From NCBI GenBank assembly GCA_024644125.1, contig JAHELQ010000026.1, positions 1 to 20,815 on the forward strand: a stretch of DNA of 20,815 nt. Direction: 5' to 3'. The translations under genes were made by a program, and so were the position numbers. Shown one piece after another: positions 10,268 to 17,941 of the stretch (within the stretch, counting starts at the first letter, position 1; every line of letters begins with the position of its first letter). Source of the DNA: Candidatus Aminicenantota bacterium (GTDB lineage: Bacteria > Acidobacteriota > Aminicenantia > UBA2199). The notes beneath the pieces were generated by a model. The model searched no databases. It worked only from the letters and a program-made list of their open reading frames with translations, and was not told where the DNA came from.

Positions 10268-11222
10268 GGGAACATTAAAAGAATTTAAGGTTCCGGATAT
10301 CCTGCAATTATTTTCAATACAACAAAAAACCGGTATTTTGACATTTACCAGTTCAGATGGATTTATCACGTTGATATTTGAAGATGGCAGAATTTCAGGT
10401 GTGGATGCGTTTCCCAAAAAAATGGGGATGCGAGTGGGACGCGTTCTGGTCAAACAGGATCTTATCAGCGAGGAGATGCTTCAGCGGGCTTTAGCCATTC
10501 AGAAACGGACCAATCAAAAACTCGGCGAAGTATTGAGCGGAATGGGTGTTATTGGTGAGGAACATATTGCTGAAGCGCTGAAAAATCAGGCGATCCAGAT
10601 TGTTCTATCCCTCTTTAAATGGAAAAAAGGGGAATACAATTTCAAAGTGATGGATTTTATCGATGATTCCCTCAAGGGTATCGATCCGATGCCCACCGAC
10701 AACCTGATCATGGAAGGCGTTCAAATGCTGGATGAATGGCCTATGATCAAAGAACTCATCCCCAGCGATTCAATCGTTTTCGAACCGCTGCCGTTGGATT
10801 CAAAAAAAATCGAATTGATCGGGGAAGACAAAGATGAAGGGAGTAAAAGCGGTATCATCTATCTATTACCGTCGGAGGCCAATCTCCTGAAGTATATCAA
10901 TGGGCAGAATTCGGTGCGGGACCTTGTGGAACTTGGGGTGTTTACCGAATACAAAGTATACAAGAGTTTGTATAACCTGCTGAAAAAAAGTGTCATTAAA
11001 CGGAAACGCAAAGCCAATGTCGAAGACAAGATCGATGAAAAGGTATTGGAAGAGCTTCGCGCCCTCTCATTGGCCCGTATGAGGCGGTTGGGGCAGGTTT
11101 TGTTAATCTTGTTGTTGATCATATTCGCCCTGGGTTTCTTCAAACCCCTCACGCCATTCATCGAAGACAATCTACTTTTAAAGATGAATGTGATCAAGAA
11201 TACTGAGTTTCCTGAAAAATAG
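10257..11222 (+). CDS. DUF4388 (PATAN) domain protein with C-terminal membrane anchor
   Basis: The start is the ATG at 10257 (321 residues, MAFKGTLKEF), with GGAG 6 nt upstream; an earlier in-frame ATG at 10212 lies inside the preceding gene and lacks support. Residues 1-55 form the PATAN core (FKGTLKEFKVPDILQLF, then LIFEDGRISGVDAFP). Residues 60-130 hold two GspE-N-like helical units (GRVLVKQDLISEEML and LGEVLSGMGVIGEEHI) and the family's closing FKWKKGEYNF. Residues 220-270 resemble a winged helix (LLPSEANLLKYINGQNSVRDL). A basic segment leads to one membrane helix (about 281-297) and a short outside tail. PATAN domains usually occur in regulatory proteins linked to surface motility, polarity or signalling. 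Most are soluble, so the C-terminal anchor is notable. Confidence 0.88.
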   Translation: MAFKGTLKEFKVPDILQLFSIQQKTGILTFTSSDGFITLIFEDGRISGVDAFPKKMGMRVGRVLVKQDLISEEMLQRALAIQKRTNQKLGEVLSGMGVIGEEHIAEALKNQAIQIVLSLFKWKKGEYNFKVMDFIDDSLKGIDPMPTDNLIMEGVQMLDEWPMIKELIPSDSIVFEPLPLDSKKIELIGEDKDEGSKSGIIYLLPSEANLLKYINGQNSVRDLVELGVFTEYKVYKSLYNLLKKSVIKRKRKANVEDKIDEKVLEELRALSLARMRRLGQVLLILLLIIFALGFFKPLTPFIEDNLLLKMNVIKNTEFPEK

Positions 11223-11238
11223 TTAGAAATAAATAAGA

Positions 11239-12156
11239 ATGAATTTTAACAGTATGCAACCCAGTGCTATTTCAATTGGAAATTTTGATGGATTTCATCT
11301 AGGGCATGAAAAAATTGTTGAAACATTAAAAAATATTGGCGCGGAAAATCATCTTCAATGCGACATCATCACCTTCACTCCCCATCCGCGCATCCTGTTC
11401 AAAAAGTTGTCCCACTTGATCACTACCGAAGCTCAGAAACGCGAGACCTTGTTATCTCTGGGCGTTGACAGGGTGGAGTTTTTGGATTTCCATAAAATCG
11501 TCTCCCTTTCGCCGGAACAATTTGTTCGGGAAATTTTGTTGAAAAATTACCGGATGAAATATATAATTGTAGGAAAGAATTTTAAATTCGGCAAAGATAG
11601 GGGAGGAGGTATCGATACGTTGGAAAAATTATCCCACGAACTCAATTTTCGCCTGGTAGTGGTACCGCCGGTAAAAATAGAGGGCGTCAGGGTTTCGAGT
11701 TCCCATATCCGTGATACATTGTTGGAAGGGAAGATAGTCGCGGCCAACAGCATGTTGGGGCGCAGTTATTATATCGACGGCGACGTGGTGCATGGAGACA
11801 AGATTGGCACGGAATTGGGCTTTCCCACAATAAATATAAGAACCGCCAACACAATATTGCCCGAAGGTGTCTTCAAGACAACGGTAGCCATTGGTGGCGA
11901 TCTTTATGATTCCGTAACCAACATCGGTATCCGTCCAACTTTTCACCGGGAACCGGGACATGTGGAAAAGCGTGGGGATAAAAGGGTAGAAACACATATT
12001 CTTGATTTTAATCGTACATTGTATGGCGAAAACGTCCGCCTTTATTTTGAAAAGAAAATGAGAAACGAGATAAAATTTGATTCGGAAAAAGGACTGGTTG
12101 AGCAAATAAAAAAAGATATTGAATGCATAAAAGTTGACAAAGGCACACTTTTTTGA
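11239..12156 (+). CDS. ribF: Bifunctional riboflavin kinase / FAD synthetase RibF
   Basis: RibF phosphorylates riboflavin to FMN and adenylates FMN to FAD. The N-terminal adenylyltransferase domain has GNFDGFHLGH (residues 14-23), TPHP (47-50), VGKNFKFG (111-118) and SSSHIRD (153-159). The C-terminal kinase domain has GFPTIN (194-199), TNIGIRPTF (227-235) and ETHILDF with the expected catalytic Glu251. Its 305 residues match the usual length. It starts 16 nt after the DUF4388 gene with no clear SD site, so translation may depend on the upstream gene. Products feed flavoenzymes such as the nitroreductase in this window. Confidence 0.97.
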   Translation: MNFNSMQPSAISIGNFDGFHLGHEKIVETLKNIGAENHLQCDIITFTPHPRILFKKLSHLITTEAQKRETLLSLGVDRVEFLDFHKIVSLSPEQFVREILLKNYRMKYIIVGKNFKFGKDRGGGIDTLEKLSHELNFRLVVVPPVKIEGVRVSSSHIRDTLLEGKIVAANSMLGRSYYIDGDVVHGDKIGTELGFPTINIRTANTILPEGVFKTTVAIGGDLYDSVTNIGIRPTFHREPGHVEKRGDKRVETHILDFNRTLYGENVRLYFEKKMRNEIKFDSEKGLVEQIKKDIECIKVDKGTLF

Positions 12157-12160
12157 TAAT
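12134..12160 (+). promoter_or_regulatory. Candidate promoter for the tig-clpP-clpX-lon operon
   Basis: A perfect TTGACA (12134-12139) overlaps the end of ribF. GATAAT (12155-12160) follows after 15 bp, a short spacer; at the usual 17 bp the hexamer is only TAATGA. If used, it would give a leader of about 120 nt before tig. I see no CIRCE-type heat-shock operator or sigma-32-like motif here. Confidence 0.4.
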
Positions 12161-12287
12161 GATATGAGTTGTAAAGTGAATAATCTTAAGAGGAAATGAA
12201 AAAAAACAAAAACAATTCAACGAAAGGTAGTGATAGAATTGTCGATACCATTTTGTTTTGCTAATGACAAATAATCAGGAGTTTTGA

Positions 12288-13703
12288 ATGGAAGAAAAGA
12301 AAGTGGAAATGAATGATGTTGCCCAGGAAGAAACCAAAGATGTAACCGTTGGTGACCACGCCGATGAACCTAAGCAGGATTCCGGGATTGTAACCCAATC
12401 CGCCGAGCCGGTTGACGAGAACAAAGAAAATGGGCAAGAGGCCGAATTAAAGGACGCCGGCGATGAATTGGTGAAAATCCTTGACATCGAAGTGAAAGAA
12501 TCCGAGATTGATAAGCAAATCGAAGAGGTGGCCAGGCAATATTCTTCGGAAGTGAAACTGCCCGGATTCCGTAAAGGAAAAGTTCCGGTAGAAATCGTGA
12601 AGAAGAGGTTCAAACAGGCGGTTGCCGATGAAGCTCTCAACAAAGTAGTCGAGCATGCAGTCATCGAACGGGTAAAGAAGGAAAATCTGGATATCGTCGG
12701 TTCTCCCACGATAAAGGAACTGGATTACAACGAAGGTTCCGATCTGAAAGCCAAAGTGGCTGTCGAAGTGTTCCCCGAAGTGACGCTTCCTCAATGGGAA
12801 ACATTGGAAATAGAGGTCCAGAAAAGCGAGCTGGCGCCGGAATATGATGAAGCCAAACAGATCGACGGAGTACTCAATTCGAATAAACGCCGCGTCCTTG
12901 TTTCCGATCGGGAAATCAAGGAAGAGGATATCGTCGGCATCAAAATTCAATCTCAATTCATGGATAACCGACGTATGACTCCCCGCCGGGAGAATGAAGT
13001 AAATATGGCGGATGCGGAGAGACATGAAATCTCAGGAATTTTTGAACAATTAAAAGGGAAAAAGATTGGAGACAAAATCGAATTCTCCGTTTCATATCCC
13101 GAGGATTACCGGAAGAAACCCTGGGCCGGTAAAGAACTCACCCATTTCATCGAAATCATGAATATCTATGAAATGATCAAACCTGAATTGAATGAAGAGT
13201 TCTTTAAATCATTCGGAATCCAGGATGAAGAAACCTTTAAAAAAAAGTTGAGAGAAGAATTCAACCGTTACACCGAGCAAATCAAGGAAGACCGGCTTAT
13301 GTCGTTATTGACCGCCAAAGTTATAGAATCGGTTGATTTCCCACTTCCCCAATCGCTGGTGATGCAGGAATTGGAACGTGAATTTTCTGAGGGATTGAGG
13401 TACATCAATATAGATGACCCTGAGCAAAAGAAGCAATATGTCCGGTTGATGCAAGATAGCGCCCGGAGAAGCGTCAAATCGATGCTTGTGTTTGACGCCA
13501 TTCGCAAGGAATTCAAAATCGAAGTCTCGAATGACGATATGGAGAAAGAATTCAAAGAGATTGCCGAAAAGAATAATGTCGCGGTCGCTCAAGTAAGAAA
13601 AGTGTATGCAAATCCTGACCATAAAAATAAATTAAAAGATAACCTTTTAAGTCGAAAAATGGTAGAATTCTTGCGGGAGAAAATTTCTATAAAAGAGGTA
13701 TAA
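12288..13703 (+). CDS. tig: Trigger factor with an acidic N-terminal extension
   Basis: Trigger factor is the ribosome-bound chaperone that meets nascent chains at the exit tunnel. The ribosome-binding signature GFRKGKVP lies at residues 93-100; in E. coli it is at 43-50. About 50 extra residues therefore precede the domain. They are strongly acidic (about 20 Asp/Glu against 6 Lys in the first 60) and look disordered. A reduced PPIase-like domain (about 210-295) and the helical C-terminal chaperone domain follow; total length is 471. The start is supported by AGGAG 6 nt upstream, and no later start with an SD exists near the canonical N-terminus. The gene ends 1 nt before clpP. Confidence 0.95.
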   Translation: MEEKKVEMNDVAQEETKDVTVGDHADEPKQDSGIVTQSAEPVDENKENGQEAELKDAGDELVKILDIEVKESEIDKQIEEVARQYSSEVKLPGFRKGKVPVEIVKKRFKQAVADEALNKVVEHAVIERVKKENLDIVGSPTIKELDYNEGSDLKAKVAVEVFPEVTLPQWETLEIEVQKSELAPEYDEAKQIDGVLNSNKRRVLVSDREIKEEDIVGIKIQSQFMDNRRMTPRRENEVNMADAERHEISGIFEQLKGKKIGDKIEFSVSYPEDYRKKPWAGKELTHFIEIMNIYEMIKPELNEEFFKSFGIQDEETFKKKLREEFNRYTEQIKEDRLMSLLTAKVIESVDFPLPQSLVMQELEREFSEGLRYINIDDPEQKKQYVRLMQDSARRSVKSMLVFDAIRKEFKIEVSNDDMEKEFKEIAEKNNVAVAQVRKVYANPDHKNKLKDNLLSRKMVEFLREKISIKEV

Positions 13704-13704
13704 A

Positions 13705-14310
13705 ATGGGGTTAATACCGATTGTTGTCGAGCAAAGCGGTAATGTCGAGAGAGCGTACGATATTTATTCAAGGTTATTGAAGGATGGAATTATATTCCTG
13801 GGATCGCCCATTGATGACAATGTGGCGAATGTTGTGATTGCGCAGTTATTGTTTCTGGAAGCGGAAGATCCTGAAAAGGATATTTCACTTTACATCAATT
13901 CGCCCGGCGGAGTCATTAGCTCCGGTATGGCGATTTACGATACAATGCATCATATTCAAAACGACGTTGCCACAATCTGTATTGGGCAGGCCGCTTCCAT
14001 GGGCGCCATTTTACTGGCGGCCGGAACCAAAGGAAAACGATTCGCCCTTCCTAATTCGAAAGTCCTGATTCATCAGCCGTTAGGAGGTTTTCAAGGGCAG
14101 GCCACCGATATCCTGATTCATGCTGAAGAGATCAAAAAGATCAAAGAAAAAACCATTGAAATCCTGGCAAATCACACTGGCCAAAACACCGAACGTATTG
14201 CCGTGGATATTGAAAGGGACTTTATCATGACGGCGGAACAGGCTAGAGAATACGGAATCGTCGATCAAGTGATCACCAAAAGGAAAAAAGCCAAAGAGAA
14301 AAAAGAATGA
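13705..14310 (+). CDS. clpP: ATP-dependent Clp protease proteolytic subunit ClpP
   Basis: ClpP is the serine peptidase that forms a double heptameric chamber and degrades substrates unfolded by ClpX. The catalytic triad is complete: Ser98 in GQAASMG, His123 in LIHQPLGG and Asp172 in ERDF. The oxyanion and strand motif SPGGVISSGMAIYDT (66-80) is intact. The 201 residues start with MGLIPIVVEQ, so only a very short propeptide, if any, is present. A GAGG site lies inside the end of tig, and the gene overlaps clpX by 4 nt. Confidence 0.99.
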   Translation: MGLIPIVVEQSGNVERAYDIYSRLLKDGIIFLGSPIDDNVANVVIAQLLFLEAEDPEKDISLYINSPGGVISSGMAIYDTMHHIQNDVATICIGQAASMGAILLAAGTKGKRFALPNSKVLIHQPLGGFQGQATDILIHAEEIKKIKEKTIEILANHTGQNTERIAVDIERDFIMTAEQAREYGIVDQVITKRKKAKEKKE

Positions 14311-15533
14311 CTCAGAAATTAAATAAAGAGACCAAATGCAGCTTTTGCGGAATTCCACAGACCAGCGCATATAAATTGATCGCAGGTCCTAATGTCTATA
14401 TATGCGATGAATGCACAAGAACCGCATATAATTTGATATTCAACGCTGGCGATCTATCCAGGTCCGTCAAAAAACGCAACGGAAAAATATTGACCCCCCG
14501 GGAAATCAAGAAAAAACTGGATCAATATATTATTTCCCAGGATCTATCCAAAAAGAAATTGGCTGTCGCTGTATACAACCATTATAAAAGAATAGATAAC
14601 ACAAAAAATTTATCGAATGTGGAAATAAAAAAAAGCAATGTCCTCCTGATCGGCCCCACTGGAACCGGTAAAACATTGTTGGCGGAAACATTGGCGAAGA
14701 TTCTGGATGTCCCTTTCGCCATCGCCGACGCCACCACGTTGACCGAAGCGGGTTATGTAGGCGAGGATGTCGAGAATATTCTTCTCAAATTGTACCAGGC
14801 TGCCGGTGAAAGCAAGGAACTCGCCGAGCAGGGGATTGTTTACATCGATGAAATAGACAAGATATCCAGGAAAAGTGAAAATCCATCGATCACCCGCGAT
14901 GTGTCCGGCGAAGGAGTACAGCAAGCGTTGTTGAAGATAATAGAAGGCACTGTAGCTAATGTACCGCCCATGGGCGGCCGCAAACATCCACATCAAGAGT
15001 TCCTGAAAATCGACACCTCCAATATCCTTTTTATTGCCGGCGGCGCGTTTGTAGGACTTGAAAAGCTGATTTCCCAGCGGTTGAAAAAAAATGCGATCGG
15101 TTTCAATTCCAGCAATAACAATAACAATTCAGGGAACCTGGACAAAGACAGTATTTTCAGTAAGGTTCAGACCGAAGATTTAATAAAATTCGGCCTGATA
15201 CCCGAGTTGATAGGCAGGTTTCCGGTTATCGGAGTACTGAACGACCTGAGCCCCGAGCATTTGCTGAAGATTTTGACTGCTCCGAAAAACGCGATCACCA
15301 AGCAGTATAAAGCGCTTTTTGAATTGGACGAAGTTGAAATCGACTTTTCAGGCGAACTCCTGAAACAAATCACCGAAGAAGCAGTGCGTCGAGAAGTGGG
15401 CGCGAGGGGATTGCGGGCGATATTTGAAGAATTGATGCTTGATTTAATGTTCGATATGCCCTTGAAAAAAGAAAAGGGAAAAAAATTGATGATTGATCAG
15501 GATTTTCTGAACAATCAGAAAGGAAAACTATGA
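14307..15533 (+). CDS. clpX: ATP-dependent Clp protease ATP-binding subunit ClpX
   Basis: ClpX is the AAA+ unfoldase partner of ClpP. The N-terminal zinc-binding domain has Cys11, Cys14, Cys33 and Cys36. Walker A is GPTGTGKT (116-123), Walker B IVYIDEID (177-184), the pore loop GYVG (149-152) and the second pore loop RKHPHQ (225-230). The ClpP-docking tripeptide IGF is at 264-266, and sensor-2 GARGLR at 365-370. Directly after IGF there is an Asn-rich stretch (SSNNNNNSG), a low-complexity insertion in a loop that varies in the family. Length is 408 residues. The start overlaps the clpP stop (ATGA) and has only a purine-rich region upstream, so translation is probably coupled. Confidence 0.99.
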   Translation: MTQKLNKETKCSFCGIPQTSAYKLIAGPNVYICDECTRTAYNLIFNAGDLSRSVKKRNGKILTPREIKKKLDQYIISQDLSKKKLAVAVYNHYKRIDNTKNLSNVEIKKSNVLLIGPTGTGKTLLAETLAKILDVPFAIADATTLTEAGYVGEDVENILLKLYQAAGESKELAEQGIVYIDEIDKISRKSENPSITRDVSGEGVQQALLKIIEGTVANVPPMGGRKHPHQEFLKIDTSNILFIAGGAFVGLEKLISQRLKKNAIGFNSSNNNNNSGNLDKDSIFSKVQTEDLIKFGLIPELIGRFPVIGVLNDLSPEHLLKILTAPKNAITKQYKALFELDEVEIDFSGELLKQITEEAVRREVGARGLRAIFEELMLDLMFDMPLKKEKGKKLMIDQDFLNNQKGKL

Positions 15534-17842
15534 AACAAAAAGAATTGGTCCTTCCTTTAATCCCATTGAGGGAGCTGGTGACATTTCCCTCCACGATAAT
15601 TCCAATATTGGTGGGGCGGGAAAAATCGATTAACTCCCTTAAAAAATCGCGGGAAAAATATGACAATTTCCTGTTTTTATCGGTTCAAAAAAACCAATTG
15701 AGTGAATCCCCCGATGTGGCTGAAATTTATGAGGTGGGAGTCATTGCTCGAATCGAAAAAGCTGTCGAGAAAAACAATGGGAGTTACCGTGTCATCATTC
15801 AGGGACTGGAGCGGGCAAAGGTGGATCACTTCTTTGATGAAAACGATCATTATCTCGTAAAGGTGTCAATTCTCGAAGAGGTTTTGGACAAACAAAAAAA
15901 CCTGCCGGAACTCTCCCGCGGCCTGATTAATTTGTTCGAAGAATACGTAAAACTGAAAAAAGTTAAATTACACGGAATTGTCGCCAAGCTCGAGGCAAAT
16001 AAAGTTTCCGAGATCACGGACATCGTGATCTCGGTCTTGAACATTCCCATCAAGTTAAAACAATCGTTACTCGAAGAATTGAATGTCTATGAACGCGGAC
16101 TGAAAGTGTTCAATATATTGAAACGGGAAGTATTTAAATTGCGGGCTGGAAATCCTGACGGGGAAACTCCTAAAGGCAAAGAGGAAGGTCAGGATAGCGA
16201 AGTTGAGGAATATAGAAAAAAAATCGAAGCGGCAGAGCTACCGGATCATGTAAAAAAAAGAGCGGAAGAGGAGTTGGAAAGGCTGGCGATGATGCCTCCC
16301 TATTCCGCTGAGAGTACAGTTTCGAGATATTATCTTGATTGGTTGATCGCCATTCCCTGGAACAAGGAAAAAGCCGAAAATCATGATCTGGAAAAGGCTT
16401 CTGCAATTTTAGACGAGGATCATTATGGATTGCATAAGCCAAAAGACCGTATCCTGGATTACCTGGCAGTCCGGCAACTGGTAATGAAGAGTACTGGTGA
16501 AATTCTCTGTTTTGTCGGCCCTCCAGGAGTGGGGAAGAGCTCCCTCTCAAAATCCATTGCCCGCGCTCTGAATCGTGCGTTTGTCAGAGTGTCCCTGGGC
16601 GGAGTGAAAGATGAAGCTGAAATCCGGGGACATCGCCGTACCTATATCGGCTCTTATCCAGGGCAGATCATAAAAGGTCTAAAAAAAGCGAAATTCAGCA
16701 ATCCCGTCTTTTTATTGGATGAAGTCGATAAATTGAGTTCGGATTTCAGGGGCGATCCGGCGTCGGCTCTCCTCGAGGTACTGGACCCGGAACAGAATTC
16801 TGAGTTTGTGGATCACTATCTGGATCTGGAGGTGGATTTGTCCAAAATCTTTTTCATTACCACCGCCAATTCGGTCGAGCCAATCCCACCAGCCCTCAAG
16901 GATAGGATGGAGATCATTGAATTGCCTGGATATACCGAGCGGGAAAAATTGCATATCGCAAAAGACTACCTGATCGAAAAACAGGCTAAAAAAAACGGCT
17001 TGTTTCCATTGCAAATCGCCATCGAAGACTCAATCATACTGCAAATTATCAATGAGTATACCCGCGAGGCCGGAGTTCGTAATCTGGAACGGCAGATCGC
17101 CATTGTTATGCGCAAGATTGCGCGTCATTTCGTAGAAAAAGGGAAAGCCAACGATAAGGACAAGGCTTTCGTAATGAAAGACGAACACGTGCAAAAGTTT
17201 CTGGGAATCGCGAAATTCAACAAAGCCCAGGTACTTAGCGATAGCGAAGTGGGCGTTACTACCGGACTCGCCTGGACAGCCGCCGGCGGAGATATTCTGA
17301 TTATCGAAACCCGCTTCTTGAAAGGGAAAGGCGAGTTGATACTAACGGGACGCCTGGGCGAGATCATGCGCGAATCCTCCTCTACCGCCCTGACATTCGT
17401 AAAACTGAAGCTTTTCGAATTGGATTTGGACACCGACGCGCTCGAAAAGTACAACATCCATCTGCATATTCCCGAAGGCGCAGTGCCAAAAGAGGGGCCG
17501 AGCGCCGGTGTAACTCTGGCGGTTTCGATGATTTCTCTCCTCACCGGGATACCGGTCAAGGCGAATCATGCCATGACCGGCGAGATAACGTTGCGTGGGA
17601 AAATATTACCAGTCGGCGGGATCAAAGAAAAAGTCATTGCCGCCCATCGCTACGGCATTCGCAATGTTCTTTTGCCCATGGAGAACAAGAAAGATTTTGA
17701 AGAGGACATTCCCGATGACATTAAAAACGACATGAACATTCATTTTGTCAATGTCATGGACGAAGTACTCGATATCGTATTGGAAAAACCAATAAAAATA
17801 AAAAATTTGAATAGCAAAGTAATTAAACCTTTTTTGAACTAA
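15530..17842 (+). CDS. lon: ATP-dependent protease Lon, LonA type, with a shortened middle coiled coil
   Basis: Lon is the homo-hexameric AAA+ serine protease that degrades damaged and regulatory proteins. The N-terminal substrate domain spans about 1-205 (LPLIPLRELVTFP at its start). Walker A is GPPGVGKSS (330-338), Walker B FLLDEVD (394-400). The Ser-Lys dyad is Ser658 in PKEGPSAG and Lys701 in GGIKEKVIAAHRYG, with the 43-residue spacing seen in E. coli. Length is 770. Between the N-domain and KKIEAAELP (230-238) the family's conserved QREYYLxEQ helix is absent and replaced by a short Gly/Glu/Lys-rich linker (206-227). The start overlaps clpX by 4 nt and has AAAGGAAA upstream. Confidence 0.98.
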   Translation: MKQKELVLPLIPLRELVTFPSTIIPILVGREKSINSLKKSREKYDNFLFLSVQKNQLSESPDVAEIYEVGVIARIEKAVEKNNGSYRVIIQGLERAKVDHFFDENDHYLVKVSILEEVLDKQKNLPELSRGLINLFEEYVKLKKVKLHGIVAKLEANKVSEITDIVISVLNIPIKLKQSLLEELNVYERGLKVFNILKREVFKLRAGNPDGETPKGKEEGQDSEVEEYRKKIEAAELPDHVKKRAEEELERLAMMPPYSAESTVSRYYLDWLIAIPWNKEKAENHDLEKASAILDEDHYGLHKPKDRILDYLAVRQLVMKSTGEILCFVGPPGVGKSSLSKSIARALNRAFVRVSLGGVKDEAEIRGHRRTYIGSYPGQIIKGLKKAKFSNPVFLLDEVDKLSSDFRGDPASALLEVLDPEQNSEFVDHYLDLEVDLSKIFFITTANSVEPIPPALKDRMEIIELPGYTEREKLHIAKDYLIEKQAKKNGLFPLQIAIEDSIILQIINEYTREAGVRNLERQIAIVMRKIARHFVEKGKANDKDKAFVMKDEHVQKFLGIAKFNKAQVLSDSEVGVTTGLAWTAAGGDILIIETRFLKGKGELILTGRLGEIMRESSSTALTFVKLKLFELDLDTDALEKYNIHLHIPEGAVPKEGPSAGVTLAVSMISLLTGIPVKANHAMTGEITLRGKILPVGGIKEKVIAAHRYGIRNVLLPMENKKDFEEDIPDDIKNDMNIHFVNVMDEVLDIVLEKPIKIKNLNSKVIKPFLN
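16008..16034 (+). repeat. Perfect 11-bp inverted repeat inside lon
   Basis: CCGAGATCACG (16008-16018) and CGTGATCTCGG (16024-16034) are perfectly complementary across a 5-nt loop GACAT. The segment encodes part of the Lon N-domain (about residues 160-169). No T-run follows, so it is not an intrinsic terminator. A perfect 11-bp stem with so short a loop is uncommon by chance in 20 kb. Confidence 0.9.
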
Positions 17843-17864
17843 AGCGTATGAAAGGAGTTGTGAG

Positions 17865-17906
17865 GTGAAATACGCGATAAGTGAGTATAGCCAGGTTGGC
17901 AATTAG
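17865..17906 (+). CDS. Possible 13-codon leader ORF before engB
   Basis: A GTG-initiated frame of 13 codons (VKYAISEYSQVGN) has an ideal SD, AAAGGAG at 17851-17857, with 7 nt between GGAG and the GTG. It lies in the 99-nt gap between lon and engB. Its stop codon TAG shares a base with a hairpin at 17906-17920. Such a short frame can occur by chance; the argument for it is the strong SD and the lack of one before engB. The first residues weakly resemble the start of ribosomal protein L21, but six residues prove nothing. Confidence 0.3.
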   Translation: MKYAISEYSQVGN

Positions 17907-17920
17907 CAGCAAACCGCTGC
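17906..17920 (+). promoter_or_regulatory. Hairpin in the engB leader
   Basis: GCAGC (17906-17910) pairs with GCTGC (17916-17920) around the loop AAACC. An alternative pairing TGGCA (17897-17901) with TGCCA (17918-17922) excludes this stem. Two mutually exclusive pairings upstream of an SD-less start are compatible with translation-dependent control, though small hairpins are common. Confidence 0.35.
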
Positions 17921-17941
17921 CAGGTCCTCAAAAAAAATTCA

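Noticed and set aside
12196..12264. 22-codon Lys/Asn-rich frame in the ribF-tig gap
   Set aside because: GAGGAA lies only about 1 nt before the ATG, too close to work as an SD, and the A-rich sequence makes such frames likely by chance.
12140..12290. Heat-shock operator (CIRCE) or sigma-32-type promoter before the protease operon
   Set aside because: No GAGTGC-type inverted repeat or sigma-32-like box pair is visible.
12447..13025. Minus-strand frame of 192 codons antisense to tig
   Set aside because: It is fully contained in the trigger factor gene and has no family features or start signal.
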